Origin: an uncultured Oscillospiraceae bacterium
GTDB lineage: Bacteria; Bacillota; Clostridia; Oscillospirales; Oscillospiraceae
DNA: 64,000 bases
Direction: 5' to 3'
NCBI GenBank assembly: GCA_947630375.1
Contig: CANRHH010000010.1
Span: 1 to 64,000, forward strand
In this document: positions 25,562 through 34,349 of the stretch, piece after piece
Numbering within the stretch: the first letter of the stretch is position 1
Layout: every line of letters starts with the position of its first letter
Made by a program: the position numbers and the translations under genes
Notes under the pieces: model-generated
The model's database searches: none
Told to the model about the DNA's origin: nothing
What the model saw: only the letters and a program-made list of their open reading frames with translations

Positions 25562-26302
25562 TTGTTGACTGGATGGATTATAATAGGCGTGATCGTGCTG
25601 CTGATCGCCGGGCTGATGTCGATCCCCATCGGGGTGGACGTCGGCTATGAAGGCGGCCAGTTTCGCGCCTCGGCCAAGGTCTGCGGGATCCTGCTGCAGC
25701 TTTTCCCCAAAAAGCCCACAGAGGGGGAGCCAAAGCCGAAAAAAGAGAAAAAACCCAAACCTATCAAGAAGAAAAAGAACCCGCCGGGAGAGGCGGCGGC
25801 CCCCAAGAAAAAGCGGAAGCTCAGCTTCAGCAAGGACGAGATCCTCTCCCTGCTGCGCAAGGTGCTCAAGAGCTTCGGACGTTTTGGCCGGGCCTTCCGG
25901 GTGGACCGGTTCCTGCTGGATTATACCGCGGCGGGGGAGGATCCCTATAACACGGCCATGACCTACGCCTATGTGAACACGGCGCTCTCCAGCCTGGCCC
26001 CGCTCTGTGTCAAACGTTTTAAGGTGAAGGATTGCCGGGTCCATACGGATGTGGATTTTACGGCGGATAAGATGAAGCTGGACTTCAGCCTGGCGATCAG
26101 CCTCCGGATCGGAAAAATTTTCAGCCTGGTCTTCTCCATAGGCTTTGCCGCCGTGGGGATGCTGCTCCGAAACAAGCTCCGGCTTGCCAAGGAAAAACGC
26201 GCAAACAAGAAAAACGGGACCGCGGATGCGGACCAGATCATAGAAATAGAGACCGTACAAGAAAACATACAGGAAGAGGAAAGGATGGACGCAAATGGAT
26301 AA
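25562..26302 (+). CDS. DUF2953 membrane-anchored protein (YtfI-like)
   Basis: 246 residues: an N-terminal membrane helix (3-20), a very basic low-complexity stretch (about 55-85: KPKKEKKPKPIKKKKNPPG), then the DUF2953 body with RFRVKDCRVHTDVDFTADKMKL-like signature residues. The start is TTG at 25562 or 25565 after AAGGGGTGATG. It overlaps ytfJ/gerW by 8 bp. The ytfI-ytfJ pairing is conserved in spore formers. Function unknown, probably sporulation-related by association. Confidence 0.85.
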   Translation: MLTGWIIIGVIVLLIAGLMSIPIGVDVGYEGGQFRASAKVCGILLQLFPKKPTEGEPKPKKEKKPKPIKKKKNPPGEAAAPKKKRKLSFSKDEILSLLRKVLKSFGRFGRAFRVDRFLLDYTAAGEDPYNTAMTYAYVNTALSSLAPLCVKRFKVKDCRVHTDVDFTADKMKLDFSLAISLRIGKIFSLVFSIGFAAVGMLLRNKLRLAKEKRANKKNGTADADQIIEIETVQENIQEEERMDANG

Positions 26303-26684
26303 CAACAACCCTATCGGCGAACTCATGCAGACTACGATGGAGAATGTGAAGAACATTCTTCGGGTGGATACCGTTGTCGGTGAGCCTATTTATACGCCTG
26401 ACGGCATTACACTGGTGCCCATCTCCAAAATCAGCGTGGGCTTCGGCGGCGGCGGCGTTGAACTGGGCGGCAAAGGCCAGGCCGGTTCCAAGGGCTATGG
26501 CGGCGGCAATGCCACCGGCGTGAAGATCGACCCCATTGGTTTTCTGGTCATCAAAGAGGGGACGGTCCGCATGATCAATATCACGCCTCCCGCCAGCAAC
26601 ACCGTGGACCGGATCATTGACATGGTGCCCCAGGTCATTGACCGGGTGGACAGTTTTATTGCCAAGCAGAAGGAAGGAAAATAA
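26295..26684 (+). CDS. gerW: GerW-family (YtfJ) sporulation protein
   Basis: 129 residues. Typical pattern: MQTTMENVKNILRVDTVVGEPI, PDGITLVPISKISVGFGGGG, a Gly-rich segment, then GVKIDPIGFLVI. GerW is a forespore protein needed for normal L-alanine germination response in Bacillus. Translationally coupled to the DUF2953 gene. Confidence 0.92.
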   Translation: MDNNNPIGELMQTTMENVKNILRVDTVVGEPIYTPDGITLVPISKISVGFGGGGVELGGKGQAGSKGYGGGNATGVKIDPIGFLVIKEGTVRMINITPPASNTVDRIIDMVPQVIDRVDSFIAKQKEGK

Positions 26685-26696
26685 TTCCGGGAGCTA

Positions 26697-27818
26697 TTGC
26701 GCGCGGAACGGTCCATAATAAGCACTGCCCAAAAAAATAGGGTGGTGCTTATTATTAAGAAATGGATATTTGCCAATTTAGCCCTTTTCCTGCTGTTGGG
26801 GCTGTGCCCGGCCGCCCAGTCCGCGGAGGAACCCTCTGTCAGCGCCCACAGCGCGATTCTGATGCACAGTGGGGGAGAAGTGGTCTACGAAAAAGCGGCC
26901 GATGAGCGCGCGCTGATCGCCAGCACGACAAAGATCATGACCGCCATTGTGGCTATTGAGAATCTGGATCCGGAACAGACCGTGGAGATCCGGCCGGAGT
27001 TTTGCGCGGTGGAGGGCTCTTCCATGTACCTGGTCCCCGGGGAGCGCTATACCGTCCGGGAACTGCTGACCGGGCTGCTGCTGGCCTCCGGCAATGACGC
27101 GGCCCTGGCCCTGGCCTATGCCGCAGCGGGGAGCGAGGAGGCTTTCGCCGCGCTTATGAACCGGAAGGTGGAGGAGCTGGGCCTGGAAAACAGCCGCTTT
27201 GCCAACCCCCACGGCCTTAACGCCGAGGGGCATTACTCCACTGCCAGGGACCTGGCGCGGCTCATGGACCACTGTATGCAAAACGAGCTCTTTGCCTCCC
27301 TCGCCGGTCTGCGCAGCTCTACCGTGAAAGAGCAGACTTATGTTAACCACAACAAGCTTTTGGACAGCTGCCCCGGCTGTATCGGCGGGAAGACCGGCTA
27401 TACGGAGCGGGCGGGCCGCTGCCTGGTAAGCTGTTGTGAACGGGAAGGGACCCGGTTTATTTGCGTGACGCTCTCTGCGCCGGACGACTGGAACGACCAC
27501 CAGAAACTCTACGACTGGGCCTTCGCGCACTATGCCGACCGGCTGGTGACCGAAGGGATCGCTTTTGAAGTGCCCGTGGTCTCCGGTGAGACGGAGAAGG
27601 TACGGGTAGAGCCGGAAGAGTTAAGGCTCTTTCTGCCCAGATCCGCCCAGCTGCGCCTGGAGGCAGAGCTGCCGTTCTTCGTGTTTGCCCCGGTACGGGC
27701 GGGGGACCCGGCGGGAACAGCCAGCCTGTGGCTGGATGGAGAAAAAGTGGGCGAGACCCGCCTGTTTTACACGGAGGACGTGGCGCAAAAGATGCGAACA
27801 AGGACAACGGGATCATGA
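26697..27818 (+). CDS. dacF: D-alanyl-D-alanine carboxypeptidase (DacF-type)
   Basis: About 373 residues from the TTG at 26697. Signal peptide (IFANLALFLLLGLCPAAQSA), then the peptidase S11 domain with S76-TT-K79, S131-G-N133 and K233-T-G235, and a C-terminal beta domain. It trims the pentapeptide of peptidoglycan. The start is unsure: TTG 26697 follows GGGAG by 3-4 bp, while GTG codons at 26742/26745 lie inside a 16-bp hairpin. Both keep the signal peptide. DacF is a forespore enzyme in Bacillus; the next-door gerW fits. Overlaps rluB by 4 bp. Confidence 0.92.
   Translation: MRAERSIISTAQKNRVVLIIKKWIFANLALFLLLGLCPAAQSAEEPSVSAHSAILMHSGGEVVYEKAADERALIASTTKIMTAIVAIENLDPEQTVEIRPEFCAVEGSSMYLVPGERYTVRELLTGLLLASGNDAALALAYAAAGSEEAFAALMNRKVEELGLENSRFANPHGLNAEGHYSTARDLARLMDHCMQNELFASLAGLRSSTVKEQTYVNHNKLLDSCPGCIGGKTGYTERAGRCLVSCCEREGTRFICVTLSAPDDWNDHQKLYDWAFAHYADRLVTEGIAFEVPVVSGETEKVRVEPEELRLFLPRSAQLRLEAELPFFVFAPVRAGDPAGTASLWLDGEKVGETRLFYTEDVAQKMRTRTTGS
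26715..26755 (+). promoter_or_regulatory. Long hairpin over the dacF start region
   Basis: Arms 26715-26730 and 26740-26755 pair over 16 bp (two G-U) around the loop AAAAAAATA. The right arm contains both candidate GTG start codons. There is no T run after it, so it is not a usual terminator. Confidence 0.6.
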
Positions 27819-28522
27819 AGGAACGACTGCAAAAACTGATCTCCGCTGCGGGGCTCATGTCCCGCCGGGCGGCCGAGGAGGAGATTGCCGCCGGACACGT
27901 GCTTGTCAACGGCGAGACGGCCCGCCTGGGAGACCGGGCGGACCCGGAGACAGACGCTATTGTCATAAACGGCCGGCCTCTGCCGCGCCGGGAGAAAAAG
28001 CTGTACATAATGCTCAACAAGCCAAAGGGCACAGTCACCACCCTGCGGGATGAGAAGGGCCGCCGGAATGTGACGGAGCTGGTCAAGGACCTGGGGACCC
28101 GGGTCTATCCCGCCGGCCGGCTGGATATGTACTCCGAGGGGCTGTTGGTCCTGACCAACGACGGGGAATTTGCCAATCGGCTGACCCACCCCTCCGCCAA
28201 CTTCGGCAAAACTTATCACACCTGGGTGCAGGGAGAACAGATCGAAGAAAAGCTTCCTCTGCTGCGGCGTCCTATGGAACTGGACGGCGCCGTTACCCGG
28301 CCTGCCCAGGCGGAGATCCTGGCCCGCTTCGACCGGGGGGCAGTTCTGGAGATCACCATTTTTGAGGGCAAAAACCGGCAGATACGCCGTATGTGCGAAC
28401 AGGCGGGTCTGAAGGTCACGAGGCTTCTGCGGGTCCGGGAAGGGCCTCTGGAGCTCGGGGAGCTGAAAAGCGGCGCCTGGCGGCCTCTCACAGAGGACGA
28501 GATAAGGCAGGTGCTCTCATGA
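27815..28522 (+). CDS. rluB: Pseudouridine synthase RluB/RsuA family
   Basis: 235 residues. An S4 RNA-binding domain (ERLQKLISAAGLMSRRAAEEEIAAGHVLVNG) precedes the catalytic domain with YIMLNKPKG, the catalytic-Asp motif GRLDMYSEGLLVLTNDG, and EGKNRQIRRMCEQAG. It modifies 23S rRNA (RluB position) or, less likely, 16S rRNA. The ATG overlaps the dacF stop and the stop overlaps the next ATG. Confidence 0.93.
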   Translation: MKERLQKLISAAGLMSRRAAEEEIAAGHVLVNGETARLGDRADPETDAIVINGRPLPRREKKLYIMLNKPKGTVTTLRDEKGRRNVTELVKDLGTRVYPAGRLDMYSEGLLVLTNDGEFANRLTHPSANFGKTYHTWVQGEQIEEKLPLLRRPMELDGAVTRPAQAEILARFDRGAVLEITIFEGKNRQIRRMCEQAGLKVTRLLRVREGPLELGELKSGAWRPLTEDEIRQVLS

Positions 28523-29757
28523 GGGCGGATTTAGTGGTCATTGGCGGCGGCGCGGCCGGCATGATGTGCGCCCTGACAGCGGCGGAGCGTGGGATAGATA
28601 CGCTCCTCTTAGAGCCGAACCGGCAGCTGGGAAGAAAACTGCGCATCACCGGCAAGGGCCGCTGTAATATCACCAACAACTGTGATGTCAAAACCTTTAT
28701 GGCCCATATTCCCGGGGACGGGCGCTTTCTCTACAGCGCGGTGAACCGGTTCTCCCCGGCGGATGTGATCGCTTTTTTTGAAAACAGAGGGCTCCCGTTG
28801 AAAACCGAGCGGGGGAACAGGGCCTTTCCCCGGTCCGACAATGCCAACGATGTGGCCGGGCTGCTTACGAAACTCTGCGCCCAGGCTGGGGTGCGTGTGC
28901 TGCACACAGCGGCCGAAAAGATCCTGACAGAGGACGGCGCGGTGACCGGTGTCAGGACCGGAGAGGGGCCGGTCAGCTGCCGGGCGGCGGCGCTTTGTAC
29001 CGGCGGCCTGTCCTATCCGCTCACCGGCTCCACCGGGGCTGGGTATCGCTTTGCCCGGGAACTGGGGCATTCTGTCACGCCCCTCAGGCCCTCTCTGGTC
29101 CCTTTGGAGAGCCCGGATCCGGCTTGCGGACAGATGCAGGGCTTCGCGCCAAAAAATGTGGTCCTCTCTGCTTACGAGGACGATAAGCTGATTTTCCGGG
29201 AGCAGGGGGAGATGCTGTTCACCCATTTCGGGGTTTCCGGCCCACTGGTGCTCTCTGCCAGCGCTCACATGCGCCGCTGGGGGCAGGCAAAGTACCGGCT
29301 GGAGATCGACCTGAAGCCGGCGCTGGACGAGAAAACGCTGGACGCGCGCCTGCTGCGGGATTTTGAAAAATATGCCAACCGGGCGTTCAAAAACGCCCTG
29401 ACAGACTTGGCCGGCCGGGCCATGATCCCGGTGCTGGTGGAGCGTTCCGGTATTCCCGGGGATATCAAGGTCCACGAGATCACCCGGACCCATAGGCAAA
29501 ATCTGCTGCGGCTGTTCAAAGCCTTTCCCGTGCCTGTCTCCGCTCCCAGACCCATAGACGAGGCCATCGTCACTGCCGGAGGGATCTGCACAAAAGAGGT
29601 CGATCCGCGGACAATGGGATCCAAGCTGGTGCGGGGGCTGTATTTTGCCGGGGAAGTACTGGATCTGGACGCTTACACCGGCGGCTTTAATCTGCAAATC
29701 GCCTGGTCCACAGGCTATGTGGCCGGGAAATCCATCTTAAAGGAAGAATTTCCATGA
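28519..29757 (+). CDS. NAD(P)/FAD-dependent oxidoreductase, HI0933/BaiN family
   Basis: 412 residues. The N-terminal Rossmann motif is DLVVIGGGAAGMMCAL; then GRKLRITGKGRCNITNN and the C-terminal FAD motif GLYFAGEVLDLDAYTGGFNLQIAWSTG. This widespread flavoprotein family has no firmly assigned substrate; some members are proposed to reduce bile-acid intermediates, but that cannot be inferred here. The start at 28519 overlaps the rluB stop (ATGA), and cmk starts within its last codons: a tightly coupled series. Confidence 0.9.
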   Translation: MRADLVVIGGGAAGMMCALTAAERGIDTLLLEPNRQLGRKLRITGKGRCNITNNCDVKTFMAHIPGDGRFLYSAVNRFSPADVIAFFENRGLPLKTERGNRAFPRSDNANDVAGLLTKLCAQAGVRVLHTAAEKILTEDGAVTGVRTGEGPVSCRAAALCTGGLSYPLTGSTGAGYRFARELGHSVTPLRPSLVPLESPDPACGQMQGFAPKNVVLSAYEDDKLIFREQGEMLFTHFGVSGPLVLSASAHMRRWGQAKYRLEIDLKPALDEKTLDARLLRDFEKYANRAFKNALTDLAGRAMIPVLVERSGIPGDIKVHEITRTHRQNLLRLFKAFPVPVSAPRPIDEAIVTAGGICTKEVDPRTMGSKLVRGLYFAGEVLDLDAYTGGFNLQIAWSTGYVAGKSILKEEFP

Positions 29758-30446
29758 AGAAAAATGTCGCTATTGCCATTGACGGGCCCTCCGGGGCCGG
29801 GAAAAGTACCCTGGCCCGGCGCTGTGCCGCCTGCTTTGGCCTGATCTATGTAGACACCGGGGCCATTTACCGGACCGTGGGCCTGGCGGCTTACCGCCGC
29901 AGGGTGGACCGGAAGGACGAGGCCGCCGTGTCCAGGCTGCTCCCGGAGCTGAAGATCCGGATGGATTACGATGAGAAAGGGGAGCAGCGGATGGTTCTGG
30001 ATGGGGAGGACGTGTCCGCCGCGATCCGGGAGCCGGAGATCTCTCTATGCGCTTCCGATGTGTCTGCCCTGCCGGCTGTGCGGGCCTTTCTGCTGGATAT
30101 GCAACGGAAGATGGCCCGGGAACACAGCGTGATCATGGACGGACGGGATATCGGGACGGTCGTTTTGCCCCGGGCGGAGCTGAAGATCTTTCTGACAGCC
30201 AGTCCCCAGGCCCGGGCCCACCGCCGGATGCTGGAGCTGCAGGCCAAAGGCCACCAGGTGAGCTATGATCAGGTCCTGCAGGATATCCAGTACCGGGACG
30301 CCCAGGACAGCGGCCGCTCTGCCGCGCCTCTGAAGGCGGCGGAGGACGCCGTCCATGTGGACACCAGTGAGCTGAACTTTGAAGAGAGCTTTCAGCTGCT
30401 CCGGGACCTGATCCATAAGCGGCTGGGGCTGGAGGAAAAGGCATGA
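29754..30446 (+). CDS. cmk: Cytidylate kinase
   Basis: 230 residues. P-loop GPSGAGKST, CMP-binding VDTGAIYRTVGL, and GRDIGTVVLPRAELKIFLTAS. It phosphorylates CMP/dCMP with ATP. It overlaps both neighbours by 4 bp. cmk directly upstream of the IspH/S1 gene is the usual order in Clostridia. Confidence 0.97.
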   Translation: MKKNVAIAIDGPSGAGKSTLARRCAACFGLIYVDTGAIYRTVGLAAYRRRVDRKDEAAVSRLLPELKIRMDYDEKGEQRMVLDGEDVSAAIREPEISLCASDVSALPAVRAFLLDMQRKMAREHSVIMDGRDIGTVVLPRAELKIFLTASPQARAHRRMLELQAKGHQVSYDQVLQDIQYRDAQDSGRSAAPLKAAEDAVHVDTSELNFEESFQLLRDLIHKRLGLEEKA

Positions 30447-32512
30447 GAGAGCTGAAGGTCGCAAAAAGTGCTGGCTTCTGTTTCGGCGTCAGCCGCTCGG
30501 TGGAGCTGGCGGAAAAGCTGCTGGCGGAAGGGCCCTGCTGCAGCTATGGAGAACTGATCCACAACCGGCAGCTGGTGCAGGCCTTAGAGGCAAAGGGGCT
30601 GCGGGTGGTGGAATCCCCGGAGGAGCTGCACCCGGGGGAAAAAGTCATCCTTCGGGCCCATGGCATTTCCCGGGAAGTTTTCGGAAAAATCGAGAAAACC
30701 GGCGCCCTGATCACCGACGCCACCTGCCCGAAAGTCAAGGCCATTCACACCATCGTCAGCCGGGCCGAGGCGGAAGGGCGCTTCGTGATCATCATCGGGA
30801 TGCGGCACCATCCGGAGGTGGAGGCCATCTGCGGCTGGTGCGGAGAACATGAAGTGTTCGAAAATCCCGAAGAATTGGCCGAATGGCTGGACTGTAGGGA
30901 GGATTTTTGGAAAAAACCCCTAACAGTCGTCGCCCAAACGACCCAGACCCACCATAATTTTACCGAATGTTGTGAGATCATAAAAAAAAGATGTACAAAT
31001 TCAAAAATATCTGATACAATATGTTTTGCTACATCTACCCGGCAGGAAGAGGCGGCCAGTTTGGCAGCGGCCTGTGACGCCATGGTGGTGATCGGCGGAA
31101 AGCACAGCGCAAACAGCCTGCATTTGGCCCAGATCTGCAGGGAGCGCTGTGCCAATGTCCAGTTCATTGAGGGTCCGGAGGAGCTGGATTTGGACAGGCT
31201 TTCTGCCGCGCAGACCGTGGGGCTCACAGCGGGGGCTTCCACGCCGGCGTGGATAATTAAGGAGGTAAGAAACAAAATGAGCGACGAGATCAAAGACGAG
31301 ATCAAAGTAGAAGAATCCCCGGTGGAGAAGGAACTGTCCTTCGATGAAATGCTGGAGGAGACTCTTAAAACTATATATAATGGGGATAAGGTGACAGGCA
31401 CCGTCGTGACCATCACCGGCACAGAGGTCAGTGTCGATCTGGGCGCCAAGTATTCCGGATTTATCCCCGCCGACGAGTTTACCGACGATGGCGCCAAGCT
31501 GGAAGACGCTGTTAAGATCGGCGACGAGATCGAGGCTGTAGTCGTCAGAGTCAACGATGTGGAAGGCACGGCCATGCTCTCCAAGAAGCGTCTGGATGCC
31601 GCCAAGATCTGGAGCGACGTGGAAGCCGCGGTGGAAGACGGGACCGTTATGGAAGGCGTCGTTACCGAGGTCAACAAGGGCGGCGTGGTAGTCAGCGTGA
31701 AGGGTGTGCGGGTGTTCGTCCCCGCCTCTCAGACCGATCTGCCCAGGGACGCGGATCTGACCCAGCTGTTGAAGAAGACCGTCCGTCTGCGCATCACCGA
31801 GGTCAACCGGGCCCGCAAGCGGGTCGTCGGCTCCATCCGCCGGGTGGCCCAGGCTGAGCGCCGCGCCAAGGTGGAGGCCATTTGGAACGAGATCGAGGTG
31901 GGCAAGCGGTATAATGGCGTGGTCAAATCCATGACCAGTTACGGCGCCTTTGTGGACATCGGCGGCATCGACGGTATGGTGCACGTATCTGAGCTGAGCT
32001 GGGGCCGGATCCACCAGCCCTCTGAAGTGCTCTCCGTGGGGGATGAGATCCAGGTCTATGTGATCAGCTTTGATAAAGAGAAGCGGAAGATCTCTCTGGG
32101 CTACAAGGATCCCAACGCCGACCCCTGGCTCCAGTTCACCAGCAAGTACAGCGTGGACAGCGTGGCTCAGGTGAAGATCGTCAAGCTCATGCCCTTCGGC
32201 GCTTTTGCGGAAGTGGTCCCCGGGATCGACGGCCTGATCCACATCAGCCAGATCGCCAACCGGCGCATTGCCAAGCCGGAAGAGGTCCTCTCTGTAGGCG
32301 ACGTGGTGGATGCCAAGATCACCGCGATCGATGAGGAGAAGCACAAGATCTCCCTCTCTATCCGCGCTCTGTCCGTGCCCGCCCCTGTCGCCCGGGCTCC
32401 CAAGGCGGAAGAGAAAGAGGAGGGTCCCCAGGAGGACGCTCTGGTGTATGAGGTCTCCGCAGACGGCCAGGCCACCGGTATCGCTCCGGAGGACGAGCCT
32501 GCCGAGGAATAA
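30443..32512 (+). CDS. ispH-rpsA: Bifunctional HMBPP reductase (IspH) / 30S ribosomal protein S1
   Basis: 689 residues. IspH occupies about 1-276, with the three Fe-S cysteines C13 (GFCFGV), C95 (DATCPKV), C194 (TICFATSTRQ) and TTQT. From residue 279 begins an S1 protein with an acidic leader and four S1 OB-fold repeats (about 310-380, 395-465, 480-550, 565-640), then an acidic tail. IspH makes IPP/DMAPP in the MEP pathway; S1 brings mRNA to the ribosome. This fusion is known in Clostridia. A strong SD (AAGGAGG, 31259-31265) 11 nt before the in-frame ATG at 31277 and a promoter-like sequence at 30992-31020 suggest that a separate 411-residue S1 is also made. Confidence 0.96.
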   Translation: MRELKVAKSAGFCFGVSRSVELAEKLLAEGPCCSYGELIHNRQLVQALEAKGLRVVESPEELHPGEKVILRAHGISREVFGKIEKTGALITDATCPKVKAIHTIVSRAEAEGRFVIIIGMRHHPEVEAICGWCGEHEVFENPEELAEWLDCREDFWKKPLTVVAQTTQTHHNFTECCEIIKKRCTNSKISDTICFATSTRQEEAASLAAACDAMVVIGGKHSANSLHLAQICRERCANVQFIEGPEELDLDRLSAAQTVGLTAGASTPAWIIKEVRNKMSDEIKDEIKVEESPVEKELSFDEMLEETLKTIYNGDKVTGTVVTITGTEVSVDLGAKYSGFIPADEFTDDGAKLEDAVKIGDEIEAVVVRVNDVEGTAMLSKKRLDAAKIWSDVEAAVEDGTVMEGVVTEVNKGGVVVSVKGVRVFVPASQTDLPRDADLTQLLKKTVRLRITEVNRARKRVVGSIRRVAQAERRAKVEAIWNEIEVGKRYNGVVKSMTSYGAFVDIGGIDGMVHVSELSWGRIHQPSEVLSVGDEIQVYVISFDKEKRKISLGYKDPNADPWLQFTSKYSVDSVAQVKIVKLMPFGAFAEVVPGIDGLIHISQIANRRIAKPEEVLSVGDVVDAKITAIDEEKHKISLSIRALSVPAPVARAPKAEEKEEGPQEDALVYEVSADGQATGIAPEDEPAEE
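30992..31020 (+). promoter_or_regulatory. Candidate internal promoter for S1 inside ispH
   Basis: TGTACA (30992-30997), 17 bp, TACAAT (31015-31020) in a conspicuously AT-rich patch (30975-31025) of an otherwise GC-rich gene. Confidence 0.5.
31259..31279 (+). promoter_or_regulatory. Internal ribosome-binding site and ATG for S1 alone
   Basis: AAGGAGG (31259-31265), 11 nt, ATG (31277-31279), in frame with the fusion (Met279). One of the strongest SD sequences in the window, although it lies inside a coding region. Confidence 0.7.
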
Positions 32513-32524
32513 GCCGAAAGAACC

Positions 32525-32558
32525 AAAAACCTGCTGGTAATATACCGGCAGGTTTTTT
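32525..32558 (+). terminator. ispH-rpsA terminator
   Basis: AAAAACCTGC...GCAGGTTTTTT with the inner TGGTA/TACC pairs. It also faces the convergent gene at 32574. Confidence 0.88.
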
Positions 32559-32573
32559 GCGCCTTTGTGCCCC

Positions 32574-33008
32574 TTATAAATACGGACGGATGTCTATGAC
32601 CAGCTGTTCCTCCAGGTTTATGAGCCGTTTGGCGATGTCCTTGGCCTCCTCGCTGGCAGCCTTATACTGGTTCAGGTAGCGGTTCAGGCTTTTTATTCCC
32701 ATATTGCAGCCGTCGGTCATCAGGTCCGCAATGGTCTTGTCGGAATCGTCCATCCCCAGCTTCAGGTTTGTTTTGATCCAGGACATGCCCTTGGCAAGGG
32801 GGTCAGCCTCTTTGCCTTCGTCGCAGTATGACGCCAGAAGGGACCGGACTTCTGCCTGGAGCTTTTCGTGCTCCCGTCGGCAGTTCTCCAGAAACTTTTG
32901 CAGGGACCGGCTGTTGACGGAATCCGACACTTCCTCAATAGAGGCAATGCCCATTTTGATCCCGGCGTCGCATTCCCGCAGCAGCTTTATGGTATCTTGT
33001 TCGATCAT
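32574..33008 (-). CDS. Predicted four-helix-bundle protein (DUF2383/ferritin-like)
   Basis: 144 residues, almost wholly alpha-helical, with no signal peptide. The pattern of helices around IKLLRECDAGIKMGIASIEEV, FLENCRREHEKLQAEVRSLL, WIKTNLKLGMDDSDKTIADLMTDGCNMG and LNRYLNQYKAASEEAKDIAKRLI resembles DUF2383/PA2169-type bundles; I cannot confirm metal ligands. AAGGAG precedes the ATG at 33008; a longer frame to 33137 overlaps the tgt promoter and is rejected. Function unknown. Confidence 0.75.
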   Translation of the reverse strand: MIEQDTIKLLRECDAGIKMGIASIEEVSDSVNSRSLQKFLENCRREHEKLQAEVRSLLASYCDEGKEADPLAKGMSWIKTNLKLGMDDSDKTIADLMTDGCNMGIKSLNRYLNQYKAASEEAKDIAKRLINLEEQLVIDIRPYL

Positions 33009-33087
33009 GTTTTTTCTCCTTCGCTTGAATATCTGGTTTTTAGTATCTGCCGCTTTTGCGGTCTTATGCGTATAGGCCGATTCAGCC

Positions 33088-33116
33088 TTGAAATTATGGG
33101 CAGGTTGGGGTATACT
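33088..33116 (+). promoter_or_regulatory. Promoter of tgt
   Basis: TTGAAA (33088-33093), 17 bp, TATACT (33111-33116). Confidence 0.85.
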
Positions 33117-33151
33117 CTCCGTGAGGTATCCATTCACAAGGGGAGAAAAAC

Positions 33152-34282
33152 GTGTTTAAGCTGATTACAGAAGAGGGGCACGCCCGCCGGGGCGAATTTG
33201 ACACGCCGCATGGAACCGTTCAAACGCCGGTTTTCATGAACGTGGGGACCCAGGGAGCCATCAAAGGGGCCATTTCCGCAGGGGATCTGAAAACATTGGG
33301 CTGCCAGGTGGAGCTGTCCAACACCTACCATCTCCATGTGCGGCCGGGGGACGGCCTCATCAAGGAGCTGGGAGGTCTGCATAAGTTCATGGGCTGGGAC
33401 GGGCCTATCCTTACAGACAGCGGCGGATTTCAGATCTTTTCTCTTGCAAAGCTTCGCAGCATCACAGAGGAGGGTGTGCAATTCAACTCCCATGTGGACG
33501 GCCGGCGTATTTTTATGGGACCGGAGGAGAGTATGCGCATCCAGGTCAATCTGGGCTCTGACATCGCCATGGCCTTCGATGAATGCGTGAAAATCCCGTC
33601 TCCCAAGGACTATGTGGCCCGCTCCTGTGACCGGACCTACCGCTGGCTCCAGCGATGCAAAAAGGCTTTGGCCGCGTACAACAACGAGGAGGACGCCGTG
33701 AACCCGGGCCAGATGCTCTTCGGTATCAACCAGGGAGCCGTGTTCCACGATCTGCGGGTGGAGCATATGAAGAGGATCGCCGAGCTGGATCTGCCGGGTT
33801 ACGCCATAGGCGGCTTGGCAGTGGGGGAGACCCACCAGGAAATGTACGATACCATCTCGGTTTTGGATGAATATATGCCCAAGGACAAGCCCCGCTATTT
33901 AATGGGCGTAGGAACGCCGGGAAATATTTTGGAGGGCGTTTCCAGAGGCGTTGATTTCTTTGACTGTGTCATGCCCGCCCGAAACGGGCGCCACGGGCAT
34001 CTCTTTACCTGGCAGGGGATCCTCAACATCAAAAACGAAAAATACGCCCGTGATGACGGGCCTATCGATCCCGCCTGTGACTGCCCGGTATGCCGGCGGT
34101 ACTCCAGAGCCTATTTACGGCACCTTTTCAAGGCCGAGGAGATGCTGGCCATGCGCTTCGCTGTGTCACATAATCTGTATTTTTATAACAGCCTGATAAA
34201 ACGGGTGAGGGACAGCCTGGAGGCTGGTACTTTTGACAGCTTCCGCCGAAAGTACACAGAAATTTTGGACAAACGCATATAA
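33152..34282 (+). CDS. tgt: tRNA-guanine transglycosylase
   Basis: 376 residues. SNTYHLHVRPGDGLIKELGG, LTDSGGFQIFSL with the catalytic Asp, FGINQGAV, GGLAVGE, and the zinc site CDCPVCRRYSRAYLRHL. It swaps guanine-34 for preQ1 in queuosine tRNAs. GTG start with AGGGGAG upstream. It is followed by yajC, as in many bacteria; queA is not in the window. Confidence 0.97.
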   Translation: MFKLITEEGHARRGEFDTPHGTVQTPVFMNVGTQGAIKGAISAGDLKTLGCQVELSNTYHLHVRPGDGLIKELGGLHKFMGWDGPILTDSGGFQIFSLAKLRSITEEGVQFNSHVDGRRIFMGPEESMRIQVNLGSDIAMAFDECVKIPSPKDYVARSCDRTYRWLQRCKKALAAYNNEEDAVNPGQMLFGINQGAVFHDLRVEHMKRIAELDLPGYAIGGLAVGETHQEMYDTISVLDEYMPKDKPRYLMGVGTPGNILEGVSRGVDFFDCVMPARNGRHGHLFTWQGILNIKNEKYARDDGPIDPACDCPVCRRYSRAYLRHLFKAEEMLAMRFAVSHNLYFYNSLIKRVRDSLEAGTFDSFRRKYTEILDKRI

Positions 34283-34287
34283 CCATC

Positions 34288-34316
34288 TTGAAATTACAAG
34301 GCAAAGCATGTATAAT
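34288..34316 (+). promoter_or_regulatory. Promoter of yajC
   Basis: TTGAAA (34288-34293), 17 bp, TATAAT (34311-34316): near consensus, directly after the tgt stop. Confidence 0.88.
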
Positions 34317-34349
34317 ATAAATATATTTTGTTTGGAGGTATTCCCCGTT

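Noticed and set aside
24962-26356. 464-codon open frame on the minus strand
   Set aside because: Antisense to scpB, the DUF2953 gene and gerW; composition is a shadow (many His, Arg, Gln) with no recognisable domain.
31001-32344. 447-codon open frame on the minus strand
   Set aside because: Antisense to ispH-rpsA; the regular repeats it shows are mirror images of the S1 repeats.
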